Assembly (NCBI GenBank): GCA_903890595.1
Contig: CAITBU010000261.1
Span: forward strand, 1 to 27,332
DNA length: 27,332 nucleotides
From: an uncultured Holophagaceae bacterium
GTDB taxonomy: Bacteria; Acidobacteriota; Holophagae; Holophagales; Holophagaceae
Reading direction: 5' to 3'
Under the pieces are notes generated by a model. That model saw nothing but the letters and a program-made list of their open reading frames with translations, was not told the DNA's origin and did not search any database. The position numbers and the translations under genes are program-made. Numbering within the stretch: position 1 is the first letter of the stretch; every line of letters starts with the position of its first letter. Below are positions 1 through 7,809 of the stretch, piece by piece.

Positions 1-156
1 CACGCTGGTGAAGTCATCCCCCAGGTCCGAGGCCACGGACTCCGTGCCCTCTTCGTACTGGGCCCGGGGCTGGGTGGCATCGACAGGGTAATAGGGGAAG
101 GCCTCCAGCTGCTGGTCCTGGAGGTCCTCCGCCCGGATGAAACCGCGGCGGCTCAT
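1..156 (-). CDS. fliH: FliH-position flagellar export protein, N-terminus only (partial)
   Basis: An open frame begins with ATG at 156 and runs off the left edge of the window, giving 52 residues that start MSRRGFIRAEDLQ and are rich in Asp, Glu and Gln. It starts 18 bases after the fliG stop on the same strand. In most flagellar operons the gene after fliG is fliH, which encodes the cytoplasmic regulator of the FliI export ATPase. FliH N-termini are poorly conserved, so the name rests on operon position rather than on a motif. No frame interruption is visible in the part present. Confidence 0.6.
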   Translation of the reverse strand, partial: MSRRGFIRAEDLQDQQLEAFPYYPVDATQPRAQYEEGTESVASDLGDDFTSV

Positions 157-174
157 GGGCGGGCCTGGGGCAGC

Positions 175-1179
175 TTAGCTGACATAGTCCTCGCCTCCAC
201 CGCCGCCGATGCTGATCACGCCTTCTTCTTCGAGCTGGCGCACGATCTCCACCACCTCGTGCTGGGACTTCTCCACGTCCTTCAGCTTCACGGGGCCCAT
301 GAACTCCATCTCTTCCTTCATGAGCTCCACGGCGCGGCTGGACATGTTGCGGTAGAACTGGTTCTGGAGCTCCTCGCTGGTGCCCTTGAGGGCGATGGTC
401 AGGGTCTTCTTGTCGGCCCGCTTGAGGATCTCGGCGATGCCGTTGTCGTCGATGAGCAGGATGTCGTCGAAGACGAACATCAGGTCGCGGATGCTGGCGG
501 CCAGCTGGGGGTTCTCGGTCTCGATCTTCTCCAGCACGGCCCGGCCGGTGTTCCGGTCCATGCGGTTGAACAGCTCCGCCACGGCCCGGACGCCGCCATA
601 GGCCTCAGTGGCAAAGGAGCCCAGGGCCTCCAGCTTCTGTTCCAGGATGAGGCTGATGCGCCGCACCACCTCGGGGCTGATCTCCTGCAGGCTGGCCATG
701 CGCATGGCCACATCGCTGCGCAGGGCTTCGGGCAGGCTGGAGATCAGCTCTGCCGCCTGGGAGGCGTTCAGGTGGGCCAGGATCAGGGCGATGGTCTGGG
801 GGTGCTCGCTCTGGATGAACTTGGACAGCTGCTGCGGGTTGGCGCGCTCCAGGCTGGTGAAGCCGGCGCTGGACTCCAGGGCCTTCACCAGGCGGTCGAT
901 GATCTTGCGGGCAACCTCAGGGCCCACCGACTTGATGAGCAGCTTCTTGGCGTACTCGATGCCGCCCTGGCTGATGTAGCTGCGGGCCTGGGTCATGGTG
1001 TGGAACTCCTCCATGACCTCCTCTGCCACTTCGGGCTGCACGTGCTTGGTGATGGCGATCTCCCGAGAGATGGACTGGATCTCGTCCTCCTCGAGGTACT
1101 TGAAGATGTTGGAGGCGGTCTCGTCCCCCAGGGTGACCATGAGGACCGCAGCCTTCTGCATGCCAGTCAGCTTTGACAT
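175..1179 (-). CDS. fliG: Flagellar motor switch protein FliG
   Basis: This 334-residue protein has the usual FliG length. FliG sits on the cytoplasmic face of the MS ring, binds FliF with its N-terminal domain and contacts the stator MotA with its C-terminal domain, so it generates torque and takes part in direction switching. Visible signatures are the N-terminal segment with TGMQKAAVLMVTLGDE, the conserved middle-domain EHPQT motif near residue 130, and the C-terminal torque helix region with FDDILLIDDNGIAEIL, whose charged residues face the stator. The ATG at 1179 lies 3 bases after the fliF stop, so the two genes are probably translationally coupled. The C-terminus ends in an unusual glycine run (IGGGGGEDYVS) past the conserved domain. 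Confidence 0.97.
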   Translation of the reverse strand: MSKLTGMQKAAVLMVTLGDETASNIFKYLEEDEIQSISREIAITKHVQPEVAEEVMEEFHTMTQARSYISQGGIEYAKKLLIKSVGPEVARKIIDRLVKALESSAGFTSLERANPQQLSKFIQSEHPQTIALILAHLNASQAAELISSLPEALRSDVAMRMASLQEISPEVVRRISLILEQKLEALGSFATEAYGGVRAVAELFNRMDRNTGRAVLEKIETENPQLAASIRDLMFVFDDILLIDDNGIAEILKRADKKTLTIALKGTSEELQNQFYRNMSSRAVELMKEEMEFMGPVKLKDVEKSQHEVVEIVRQLEEEGVISIGGGGGEDYVS

Positions 1180-1182
1180 GGG

Positions 1183-2877
1183 CTACCGTCCTTCCTCAAG
1201 GAGCCAGGACCTCACGAGGGAGGCAATGGTCTCCGGGTCCTCGTGGGAACCGTCCTGCAGGCGCTTCTTGATGAGCTCCCGACGTCGGGCTTCCGGAGCG
1301 CTGAAGGCCGCATCGGCGTTCAGCTCGGCCTCGATCTCGGCCTCGATCTCCGACATGGACTTCACCTGGACGGGCTTCCGGCTGGAGCCGGACCCGGAGC
1401 CGGGGCTGAAGGCGCCCGCGTCCCCGCCATCGGCACTGGCCACCCGCAGGGGGGTGGGCCGGTTGATGGCGGCAGACATGCGCCTCAGCATGGGGACGAA
1501 CACCATGAAGAAGACCGCCAGCCCGAGGATGGCGTAGATCAGCGTGGGGGCGAACTGCTTCACCAGGTCGACCCAGAACTGCTTCTTGGCCTCGGCCTCT
1601 TCCTTGGGGTTGACCAGCAGGGTGGCAAAGGCCATGTTCTCGACGGTCAGCTCATCGCCGCGCTTGGCCTGAATGCCGACCGCCGTGGCGACCTGGTCCT
1701 TGATCTTCTTGAGCTCCTCGGCGGTGCGGGGCGTCTGCTTCAGCAAGGGCTCGCCCTTGGGGTCCTTGTCCCAGCTGCTGAGGTGGTCCACGATTACCGC
1801 CAGGGTCACGCGCTTGATGCCGCCAGTGGCCTGATCGATGGCACGGATGGTCTTGCTGATCTCGAAGTTGGTGGTGGTTTCCTTCTTGTCGCTGGATTCC
1901 TGGCCCACCCCGGAGCCGCCCCCCGTGGCCGGAGCCACGTTGCTGGCAGTGCCCGGAATGCCGGCGCCGGCGTCTCGCTTCTGGACCTTCTCATCCTTCT
2001 GCTGGACGCTGCGCTCCACCTGGCCCTGAGGGTCGAACTTCTCTTCGTTGATCTTCACTTTGTCGAAGTCCAGGTCCACGTGGGCCGTGGCCCGCACCTT
2101 CCCGATGCCCACCACCGGCTCCAGGAGCTCCGTGACCCGGCGCACCAGGTGGTCCTCCTCTTCCCGGGCCACCTTCTTCTGGGCATCGCTGGCCCCCACC
2201 ATGGGATCGCGACCCGTCCGGCTGAGGATGCGGCTGTACTGGTCGATGATCACCACCTGGTCGGGCTTGAGGCCCTCCACGCTGGCGGCCACCAGGTTGA
2301 CGATGGCCTGGGTGTTCTCATCCGGCAGGATGCGGGACCCGCGCAGCTTGAGCAGCACGCTGGCCTTGGCGTCCTCCTTGTCGGTCAGGAAGGGGCTGTC
2401 GTTGGGTGGGGTGATGTGGACCGTGGCTTCGGCCACCTGCTGCAGACTCATGATGGTCTTGGCCAGCTGGGCCTCCATGGCCCGGCGATGGATGACCTTC
2501 TGGGAGAAGTCGGTGGTCCCCAGGCCGGCGTTCTCAAGCTTCTCGAAGCCCAGCTTGTCGCCTGTCAGGAGGCCGTCCCCGGCGAACTTGAGGCGCAGGG
2601 CGCCCACCCGGCTCTCGGGGACCAGGATGGTCCGCTGGTCCGAGCTGAGCTCATAGGGAACCTGCATCTTGTCCAGCTGGGACACGATGGAGCTGGCCTC
2701 CTGGGGCGACACATTGGCCGCCAGGACCCCCTTGTTCTCTTGTCCAGCCCAGATGCTCAGGCCCCCGAGGGCCAGCAGCACTGTCAGGGAAATGGCTGCA
2801 ACCATGACCCTCTGGGTGGAGCTCATCCCCCGGAATGCGTTGGTGATTTGTTCTGCGAGGTTGGTTTCCCCAGCCAT
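1183..2877 (-). CDS. fliF: Flagellar MS-ring protein FliF
   Basis: FliF forms the inner-membrane MS ring, the base on which the rotor and export gate assemble. The 564-residue product matches the family length. It has a first membrane segment at about residues 24-45, a long periplasmic part with the ring-building motifs (including the VAEATVHITPP region near residue 150), a low-complexity Gly/Ser/Ala insert around 300-330, and a second membrane segment at about 435-460. The cytoplasmic tail ends with DPETIASLVRSWLLEEGR, the acidic/hydrophobic patch expected to bind FliG. It lies between fliE and fliG, the common order. The start is ATG at 2877, 49 bases after the fliE stop. Confidence 0.97.
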   Translation of the reverse strand: MAGETNLAEQITNAFRGMSSTQRVMVAAISLTVLLALGGLSIWAGQENKGVLAANVSPQEASSIVSQLDKMQVPYELSSDQRTILVPESRVGALRLKFAGDGLLTGDKLGFEKLENAGLGTTDFSQKVIHRRAMEAQLAKTIMSLQQVAEATVHITPPNDSPFLTDKEDAKASVLLKLRGSRILPDENTQAIVNLVAASVEGLKPDQVVIIDQYSRILSRTGRDPMVGASDAQKKVAREEEDHLVRRVTELLEPVVGIGKVRATAHVDLDFDKVKINEEKFDPQGQVERSVQQKDEKVQKRDAGAGIPGTASNVAPATGGGSGVGQESSDKKETTTNFEISKTIRAIDQATGGIKRVTLAVIVDHLSSWDKDPKGEPLLKQTPRTAEELKKIKDQVATAVGIQAKRGDELTVENMAFATLLVNPKEEAEAKKQFWVDLVKQFAPTLIYAILGLAVFFMVFVPMLRRMSAAINRPTPLRVASADGGDAGAFSPGSGSGSSRKPVQVKSMSEIEAEIEAELNADAAFSAPEARRRELIKKRLQDGSHEDPETIASLVRSWLLEEGR

Positions 2878-2926
2878 GGGCGTTCCTCAGTCAGGGGTGA
2901 GGCCGCGCCCGAAAGCTAAGTCAGCG

Positions 2927-3247
2927 CTACATCTGCATGCGCATGACCTCGCGGTAGGCATCGATCAACTTGGATCGGACGGCCATCATCATCTGGAAAC
3001 TTAGATCAGCCTTCTGGACAGCCAGCATGGCCGTGTGCATGTCTGCACCCTCACCAGTCATCAAGTTCCGTGCCTCCTCCTCGGACTGGGTGGAAGCCTG
3101 GTTCACATCCTGGAGGGCCTGCTTCAGCAGATCGCCGAAGGCGACGCCCCCCTCACCACCAGCTGAACTCGCACCAGCACCGGGTTTGGAGGGTCCCGAG
3201 AGGGGGCCAATGGGGGGCATCTGTGGGAAGTTTAGGAGGGGGTCCAT
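2927..3247 (-). CDS. fliE: Flagellar hook-basal body protein FliE
   Basis: FliE joins the MS ring to the proximal rod and is among the first axial proteins exported. The 106-residue product has the typical short length: a Pro/Gly/Ser-rich N-terminus, then a helical C-terminal half with FGDLLKQALQDVNQ and the family's ending pattern FQMMMAVRSKLIDAYREVMRMQM. The ATG at 3247 gives the full length; a second ATG nine codons downstream is possible and the Shine-Dalgarno signal of the first is weak. The 80-base gap before it, from flgC, is the largest in the operon, but I see no convincing terminator or promoter in it. Confidence 0.95.
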   Translation of the reverse strand: MDPLLNFPQMPPIGPLSGPSKPGAGASSAGGEGGVAFGDLLKQALQDVNQASTQSEEEARNLMTGEGADMHTAMLAVQKADLSFQMMMAVRSKLIDAYREVMRMQM

Positions 3248-3327
3248 GGGGTCATCTCGGGGAAAGCACTGTCACAGGGTGGGTCAGGAGGGGGGACTGG
3301 GCCAGTCGAAATTCCGACAGGGGGGGG

Positions 3328-3747
3328 TTACTGGGCCCGGAGGATCTCAAGGGCGGAGCTGCCCATGGCCTTGGCTGCCCGGAACACGGCGATGTTGGCC
3401 TCATAGGCCCTGCTGGCCTCCGTGAGGTTCACCATCTCTTCCACCGGATTGACGTTGGGATAGTTCACCGTGCCGCTGGCATCGGCGTCTGGGTGGCCCG
3501 GCTCGTAGCGGGTCAGGAAAGGCTCTTGGCTGGTGCGGATGCTGGCGACGCGGACACCTGCGGCGGCCAGGGCACCCTGGAAGCCCAAGTCCTGGGCCTG
3601 GAACACGGCCTCCTTGCGGCGGAAGGGGCCCCCTTCCTTGGTGCGCGTGGTCTCGCTGTTGGCGACGTTGGAGGCGATGAGCTGAACCCGCAGCCGCTGG
3701 GCGGCCATGCCGGTTCCTGCGATGGAGAGAATCTGGGGGATGCTCAT
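3328..3747 (-). CDS. flgC: Flagellar basal-body rod protein FlgC
   Basis: FlgC is a proximal rod subunit of the flagellum. The 139-residue product has the rod/hook family N-terminal helix with the signature LIASNVANSETTRT and the C-terminal helix with VEEMVNLTEASRAYEANIAVF, both used in coiled-coil packing of axial proteins. The NVNPVEEMV stretch before the C-terminal helix is characteristic of FlgC as opposed to FlgB. Its ATG overlaps the flgB stop by one base (TAATG), which indicates translational coupling with flgB. Confidence 0.97.
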   Translation of the reverse strand: MSIPQILSIAGTGMAAQRLRVQLIASNVANSETTRTKEGGPFRRKEAVFQAQDLGFQGALAAAGVRVASIRTSQEPFLTRYEPGHPDADASGTVNYPNVNPVEEMVNLTEASRAYEANIAVFRAAKAMGSSALEILRAQ

Positions 3748-4166
3748 TAGTGTGCAACGCTTTCTCGGATGGTGGCGTAGAGCTTCCGAAGCTCGACTTG
3801 CATGAAGGTGGAGGCCGTCTGATAGCTGGACTGGGTGCGGGACAGCAGGATGTTCTCTCGGTCCAGGCTGACGTCGTTGCCGTCGTTGCGCTCGGCCTGG
3901 GGCAGGAGGGCGTCGGTGCTGGCAGGCAGGGCGGAGCTGGCCGAGCCCTGGAGGTGCATGGGGTGGGTGCTTCGCAGCGAGGTCGGCGAATTATGCCCAG
4001 ATACTGCCGCTTTCATGGCGGCCTCGAAGCTGAAGTCCTTGGTCCGGTAGCCCGGGGTGTCCAGGTTCGCCAGGTTGGAGGCGATCAGGGTCTGGCGCTT
4101 GGAAGCCAGGGACAGCGCGCGATCCATGGTCTGGATCATGCCGTTGCCGCTGATGAGATCGAACAT
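3747..4166 (-). CDS. flgB: Flagellar basal-body rod protein FlgB
   Basis: FlgB is a proximal rod subunit and the first gene of this operon. The 139-residue product has the rod family motif LIASNLANLDTPGYRTKDFSFE near residue 30 and a C-terminal helix with LSRTQSSYQTASTFMQVELRKL. The ATG at 4166 is preceded by an AGGGTG Shine-Dalgarno-like sequence. Upstream lies a sigma-54-like promoter at 4216-4232, about 40-50 bases from the start codon, so operon transcription probably begins near 4205. Length and both terminal signatures are normal. Confidence 0.97.
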   Translation of the reverse strand: MFDLISGNGMIQTMDRALSLASKRQTLIASNLANLDTPGYRTKDFSFEAAMKAAVSGHNSPTSLRSTHPMHLQGSASSALPASTDALLPQAERNDGNDVSLDRENILLSRTQSSYQTASTFMQVELRKLYATIRESVAH

Positions 4167-4215
4167 GGGGCACCCTGCAGAATGGGCCGGGTGGAATCCG
4201 GCTGACCCAGAGGGA

Positions 4216-4232
4216 TGCAGTCTGCGTGCCGA
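4216..4232 (-). promoter_or_regulatory. Sigma-54 (RpoN) -24/-12 promoter of the flagellar operon
   Basis: Read on the minus strand the site is TCGGCACGCAGACTGCA. The GG (4230-4229) and GC (4218-4217) dinucleotides are separated by exactly 10 bases, the spacing required by sigma-54. The -24 block CGGCACG matches 6 of 7 positions of TGGCACG and the -12 block CTGCA matches 4 of 5 of TTGCA. It lies about 50 bases upstream of flgB. Sigma-54 control of basal-body operons, with an enhancer-binding activator, is established in several flagellated phyla. The activator site was not identified. Confidence 0.72.
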
Positions 4233-4317
4233 ACTGAAAGATGCAGGGAGGGGCCTCCTGACCCTTGCACTTTACCGAGCGACCCTTGATACACTGGCCC
4301 CTCACCCCGAGGCATTC

Positions 4318-4653
4318 ATGATTCTGAACACGCGCAAGCACCAAGACGTGCTCATCCTGCTCCCCGAAGGCAAGGTCACCCTGGGCGATGGCGACCAGGA
4401 GCTGGGCGAGGCCGTTCGCACCGCCCTGGCGAACGGAGCCCGGAAGATCGTCATCAACTTCAGCAAGGTGAGTTACCTGGACTCTTCCGGCGTGGGTGAG
4501 CTGGTGGGCTGCTACACCTCCATCAAGGGGAAGGGCGGCGAGCTGCGCATCTGCGGCATGAGCTCCAAGATCTTCAGCCTCATCAAGATGACCAGCCTCC
4601 ACTCGGTCTTCGAGGTGATGGACACCGAAGAAGAGGCCCTCGCCGGCTTCTAG
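4318..4653 (+). CDS. STAS-domain protein (anti-sigma factor antagonist-like)
   Basis: This 111-residue protein is a single STAS domain, as in SpoIIAA/RsbV anti-anti-sigma factors. The key motif SYLDSSGVGELVG (residues 52-64) contains the Asp-Ser-Ser-Gly core; by alignment with SpoIIAA the second serine (Ser57) is the likely phosphorylation site for a partner kinase. The ATG at 4318 has a GAGG Shine-Dalgarno sequence five bases upstream, so I chose it over the longer open frame that extends back into flgB. The stop is 30 bases before the Omp85 start, suggesting cotranscription. No partner anti-sigma/HPK-like kinase is seen in the window, so the target is unknown; lipid-asymmetry or phosphatase partners are also possible for STAS proteins. 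Confidence 0.9.
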   Translation: MILNTRKHQDVLILLPEGKVTLGDGDQELGEAVRTALANGARKIVINFSKVSYLDSSGVGELVGCYTSIKGKGGELRICGMSSKIFSLIKMTSLHSVFEVMDTEEEALAGF

Positions 4654-4683
4654 TTGACTGTCCAGCCCTAGGTGGAGGCCGCC

Positions 4684-7600
4684 TTGAGCGGAAGGGAACC
4701 GAAGTGCGGACAGGGACGGCGGGGCCTGGTGCTCTCGCCAACACCGCCCGTTGCGATTCCTCCCGCCCGGCGGTGGCTCGGTCGTCTCCTGGTCCCCGCC
4801 CTGCTGGCCCTGACGCCCCTGGCGGCCCAGGGTACCTTCCGCGCTGTCCGCGTTCAGGGCGGTGGGGAGGATGACCGGCGCTATGCCGAGGCGGCCCTGG
4901 GCCTCATTCCGGGCCAGGCCGTGGACGGGCCGGCCTTGGCGCAGGCCCTGGCCGCCGTACGCCTGGTGGACCGCTACCGGACCGCGGAGGGCCGCCTCGG
5001 CGAGGATGGCCTCCTGCACCTTCAGTTGGAGCCCGTTGAACCCCTGGTGGCCTGGACCTTCGGGGGGGACCCCGTCCCGCCGGCGCTCCTGAAGGGTTTG
5101 CTCCCCGACTTGCGCAAGGGCCAGCGGGTTGGGCCCCAGGCTCTGGCCACCCTGGCCACCCTGGCTCGGCGGCACCTCCGGGAGGGCGGCTACCCGCAGG
5201 CCCGGGTGGAAGTCCGGGAAGCTGATGCGGGGCGAAACCTCCACTTCACCGTGACCCTTGGCCATCAGTCCCTGGTTCGGGAGATCCGCCTCCAGGGGGA
5301 TCCGGCGCCCTACACCCAGGAGGAGCTTTTCCGGGAGGCGGGCCTACGCCCCGGGGTCTCCACCTACACGCCGTCGGCCCTCCGAGAAGCCCAGCGGCGC
5401 CTCCGCCAGTTCTTCGTGGGGAAAGACCGCCTGGAGGGGTCGGTTCGCCTGCTCCCCGTGGAAGGCGCTGAGGGGGTCCTGGCCATGGAGGTGGACCCAG
5501 GCCCCAAGGTCAAGCTGGACGCCCAGGGGATTAGCTTCTTCGGACCCCTCTGGGGGCAGCCCCGCCTGGCGGAGTTCGTGCCTCTGGCCCGGGCGGAGCG
5601 CTATGCCCCCAGCCTCCTGGAGGAGGGGGCCGGCCGCATCACCACCTACTTCCGGGACCAGGGCTACCCCGAGGCGAAGGTCACTTTCGTTCGCAAGGTG
5701 CTCGAGGGGCCACCGGAGCACCCGACCGCCGTGGCCGTGGTCTTCACCCTGGACCGGGGCCCCCGGCGCACCCTGGGCCAGGTCCAGTTTGAAGGAAACC
5801 GGGAGCTGTCCGAGGCAGACCTGCGGGCGGTGGCCACCCTGCCGCGGCGCTTCCTGCTCTGGCCGCCCCATGCCAAGTCCGAGGCCGTGAAGGCCCTGGA
5901 GGACCGCCTCACGGCCCTCTACCTGCAGCGCGGTTTCCCGGAGGTCCAGATCCGCCGACGGGTGGAGCCAACCCCAGGCGGCGCTGTGGAGGTGCGCTTC
6001 ATCATCCGCGAGGGCCGCCGACGGTCCCTGGATGCCCTGGTGCTGGAGCTGCCGGAGGAACCGGGGTACCCCCGGGAGCTCATGGCCCAGAGCCTCTTGC
6101 TGGCGTTGGCGGATCAGCCCGTGCGGGTGGCCGGGACCGCCCGCTACACCTCGGACCGGCGGCACCTCCAGGGCCACGAGGGCTTGCTGGAAACCACTCC
6201 CGGCGGCGCCCGCCTCAGCTTCAAGCCAGCCCTGCCCCTGGTGCGCAATGACCTGGCCCTTGTGATCTCGGACCTGAGGCATCGCCTGTCTTCCGCAGGG
6301 GCGGCCAACCCCCAGGTCAAGTGGGCCTTGGAGGAGGGGGACCTGCAGCCCGTGGTGCGGATCCAGGTTCCTACCCAGCCCCTGGATGTCGCCCGGCGAC
6401 TGGTGGTGCAGGGGGCCGACCGGACCCGAGCCGAGGCCGTCCTGCGCGAGGCCTTGGTGCCGCCGGGTGCAGCCCTGGACCCCATCAAGCTAGACGAGGC
6501 GCAGATCCGCCTGGGCGGCCTGGGGGCCTTCCAGCGGGTGGACCTGCTCACCATGAAGGACCTCCCGGACCAGGACAAAGAACCCTGGGAGCGCGGTGAC
6601 CTGGCCCTTCGCCTGCAGGAGCGCAGCCCGTGGGTCTTCACCGAGTCCTTCGGCTATGACCGCACCCAGGGCTACCACTTCGGCCTCGCTGCCCAGCGGC
6701 TCAACGTGGGTGGCATGGGGCGAACCCTGGACTTCGGTCTGCGAGCCGGGGATCAGACCCTCAATTCTCCTGCCCTGCGGCGGGCCTTCCCCACCGGCGA
6801 GGTGAAGCGCTCCGTCGATAGCTACAGCCTGGCCTACACGGATCCCTGGTTCCTGGCAGGACCGCTGGGTTCCTGGCTGGTTCCGCACACCCAGTTCCGC
6901 ATGGAGGGTGCCTACATCGAGGAGGCCCGGGCGGCCTTCCTGGCCCGTCGTCGGCGCTTCTCACCCGCTCTGGAGTGGAAGCTCGGCCCGGTGCAGACGG
7001 TGCAGCTGGGCTACCGGTTTGAGCGAGTGGAGGTGGCCTCCAATACGGACAGCCAGGGTGTCGCCCTCCTGTCCGACCAGGACCTGTTCCTCATCGCCCG
7101 AACCCCCGCCCGCAGCATCATCTCTGCGCCCTACCTCCAGGTGGCGGTCGACCGCCGGGACCGCCCCTACGACCCAACCACGGGGTCCTTCTTTCTGGGC
7201 CGGTTGGAACTGGCGAACCAGGTCTTCGGGACCTCCACCAACAGCAGTTTCGTGAAGCTGGACCTGCGGAGCCAGTGGAACTGGCCCCTGGGCTTCCATG
7301 CGGAGGACGGTGTGCTCATGGCCAACCTGCGCCTGGGACTGGCCCGGCCGACGGCTGACACGGCCCAGGATCTGCCCCTGTCCGAGCGCTTCTTCGGCGG
7401 CGGCTCCTTCACGGTCCGGGGCGTGGAACCGGACCTCCTGGGAGACATCCAGCGCACAGACTCCCTGGGCAACAAGCTCATCCAGCCCATCCCCCTGGGG
7501 GGGCAGGGCCTGGTGGTGGTGAACCTGGAGTACCGCTTCCCCCTGTTCGGAGGCCAGAGCCTCTGGGGTGAGCTCTTCCTGGACTCAGGGCAGGTCTACC

Positions 7601-7809
7601 GCAGCCTCAAAGCCCAGGCCGGTGCCCAGACGCCCTTCCCACCGCTGCGGACCACGCTGGGGCTGGGCCTCATCCTTAAGCTGGGGGGCTTTCCCCTCAA
7701 GCTCGAATACGCCGCCGACTGGAAGCGCATCCTCGGCCGCCCCCGCACCCAGGACGAGCGGGATACCCAGCTGAAGAGCCTGCTGATCTCAGCCGGGTTC
7801 CAGTTCTGA
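4684..7809 (+). CDS. Omp85/BamA-family outer-membrane assembly protein
   Basis: This large protein (1041 aa from this start) has an N-terminal signal peptide (RRWLGRLLVPALLALTPLAAQ), a long periplasmic region with several POTRA-like repeats (for example RTLGQVQFEGNRELSEADLR), and a C-terminal 16-strand-type barrel from about residue 645. The barrel contains the Omp85 loop-6 signature FTVRG (about 910) and ends ISAGFQF with the terminal Phe of a beta-signal. The family inserts barrel proteins (BamA) or moves substrates across the envelope (TamA, TpsB-like). It is longer than typical BamA (about 800 aa) and lacks the usual bamA neighbours, so it may be a paralogue. I prefer TTG at 4684 because AGGTGGAGG lies five bases upstream; GTG at 4672 or 4729 are alternatives. 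The 3' end overlaps the convergent kinase by 21 bp. Confidence 0.92.
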   Translation: MSGREPKCGQGRRGLVLSPTPPVAIPPARRWLGRLLVPALLALTPLAAQGTFRAVRVQGGGEDDRRYAEAALGLIPGQAVDGPALAQALAAVRLVDRYRTAEGRLGEDGLLHLQLEPVEPLVAWTFGGDPVPPALLKGLLPDLRKGQRVGPQALATLATLARRHLREGGYPQARVEVREADAGRNLHFTVTLGHQSLVREIRLQGDPAPYTQEELFREAGLRPGVSTYTPSALREAQRRLRQFFVGKDRLEGSVRLLPVEGAEGVLAMEVDPGPKVKLDAQGISFFGPLWGQPRLAEFVPLARAERYAPSLLEEGAGRITTYFRDQGYPEAKVTFVRKVLEGPPEHPTAVAVVFTLDRGPRRTLGQVQFEGNRELSEADLRAVATLPRRFLLWPPHAKSEAVKALEDRLTALYLQRGFPEVQIRRRVEPTPGGAVEVRFIIREGRRRSLDALVLELPEEPGYPRELMAQSLLLALADQPVRVAGTARYTSDRRHLQGHEGLLETTPGGARLSFKPALPLVRNDLALVISDLRHRLSSAGAANPQVKWALEEGDLQPVVRIQVPTQPLDVARRLVVQGADRTRAEAVLREALVPPGAALDPIKLDEAQIRLGGLGAFQRVDLLTMKDLPDQDKEPWERGDLALRLQERSPWVFTESFGYDRTQGYHFGLAAQRLNVGGMGRTLDFGLRAGDQTLNSPALRRAFPTGEVKRSVDSYSLAYTDPWFLAGPLGSWLVPHTQFRMEGAYIEEARAAFLARRRRFSPALEWKLGPVQTVQLGYRFERVEVASNTDSQGVALLSDQDLFLIARTPARSIISAPYLQVAVDRRDRPYDPTTGSFFLGRLELANQVFGTSTNSSFVKLDLRSQWNWPLGFHAEDGVLMANLRLGLARPTADTAQDLPLSERFFGGGSFTVRGVEPDLLGDIQRTDSLGNKLIQPIPLGGQGLVVVNLEYRFPLFGGQSLWGELFLDSGQVYRSLKAQAGAQTPFPPLRTTLGLGLILKLGGFPLKLEYAADWKRILGRPRTQDERDTQLKSLLISAGFQF

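Noticed and set aside
1243..2919. Long plus-strand frame opposite fliF (558 codons)
   Set aside because: Antisense shadow of a GC-rich gene: low-complexity Gly/Leu/His-rich product, no motif, and fliF is certain on the other strand.
4265..4295. Possible sigma-70 promoter of the STAS gene (TTGCAC and GATACA/TACACT)
   Set aside because: Only three to four of six matches in either box at acceptable spacing; too weak to list as a feature.
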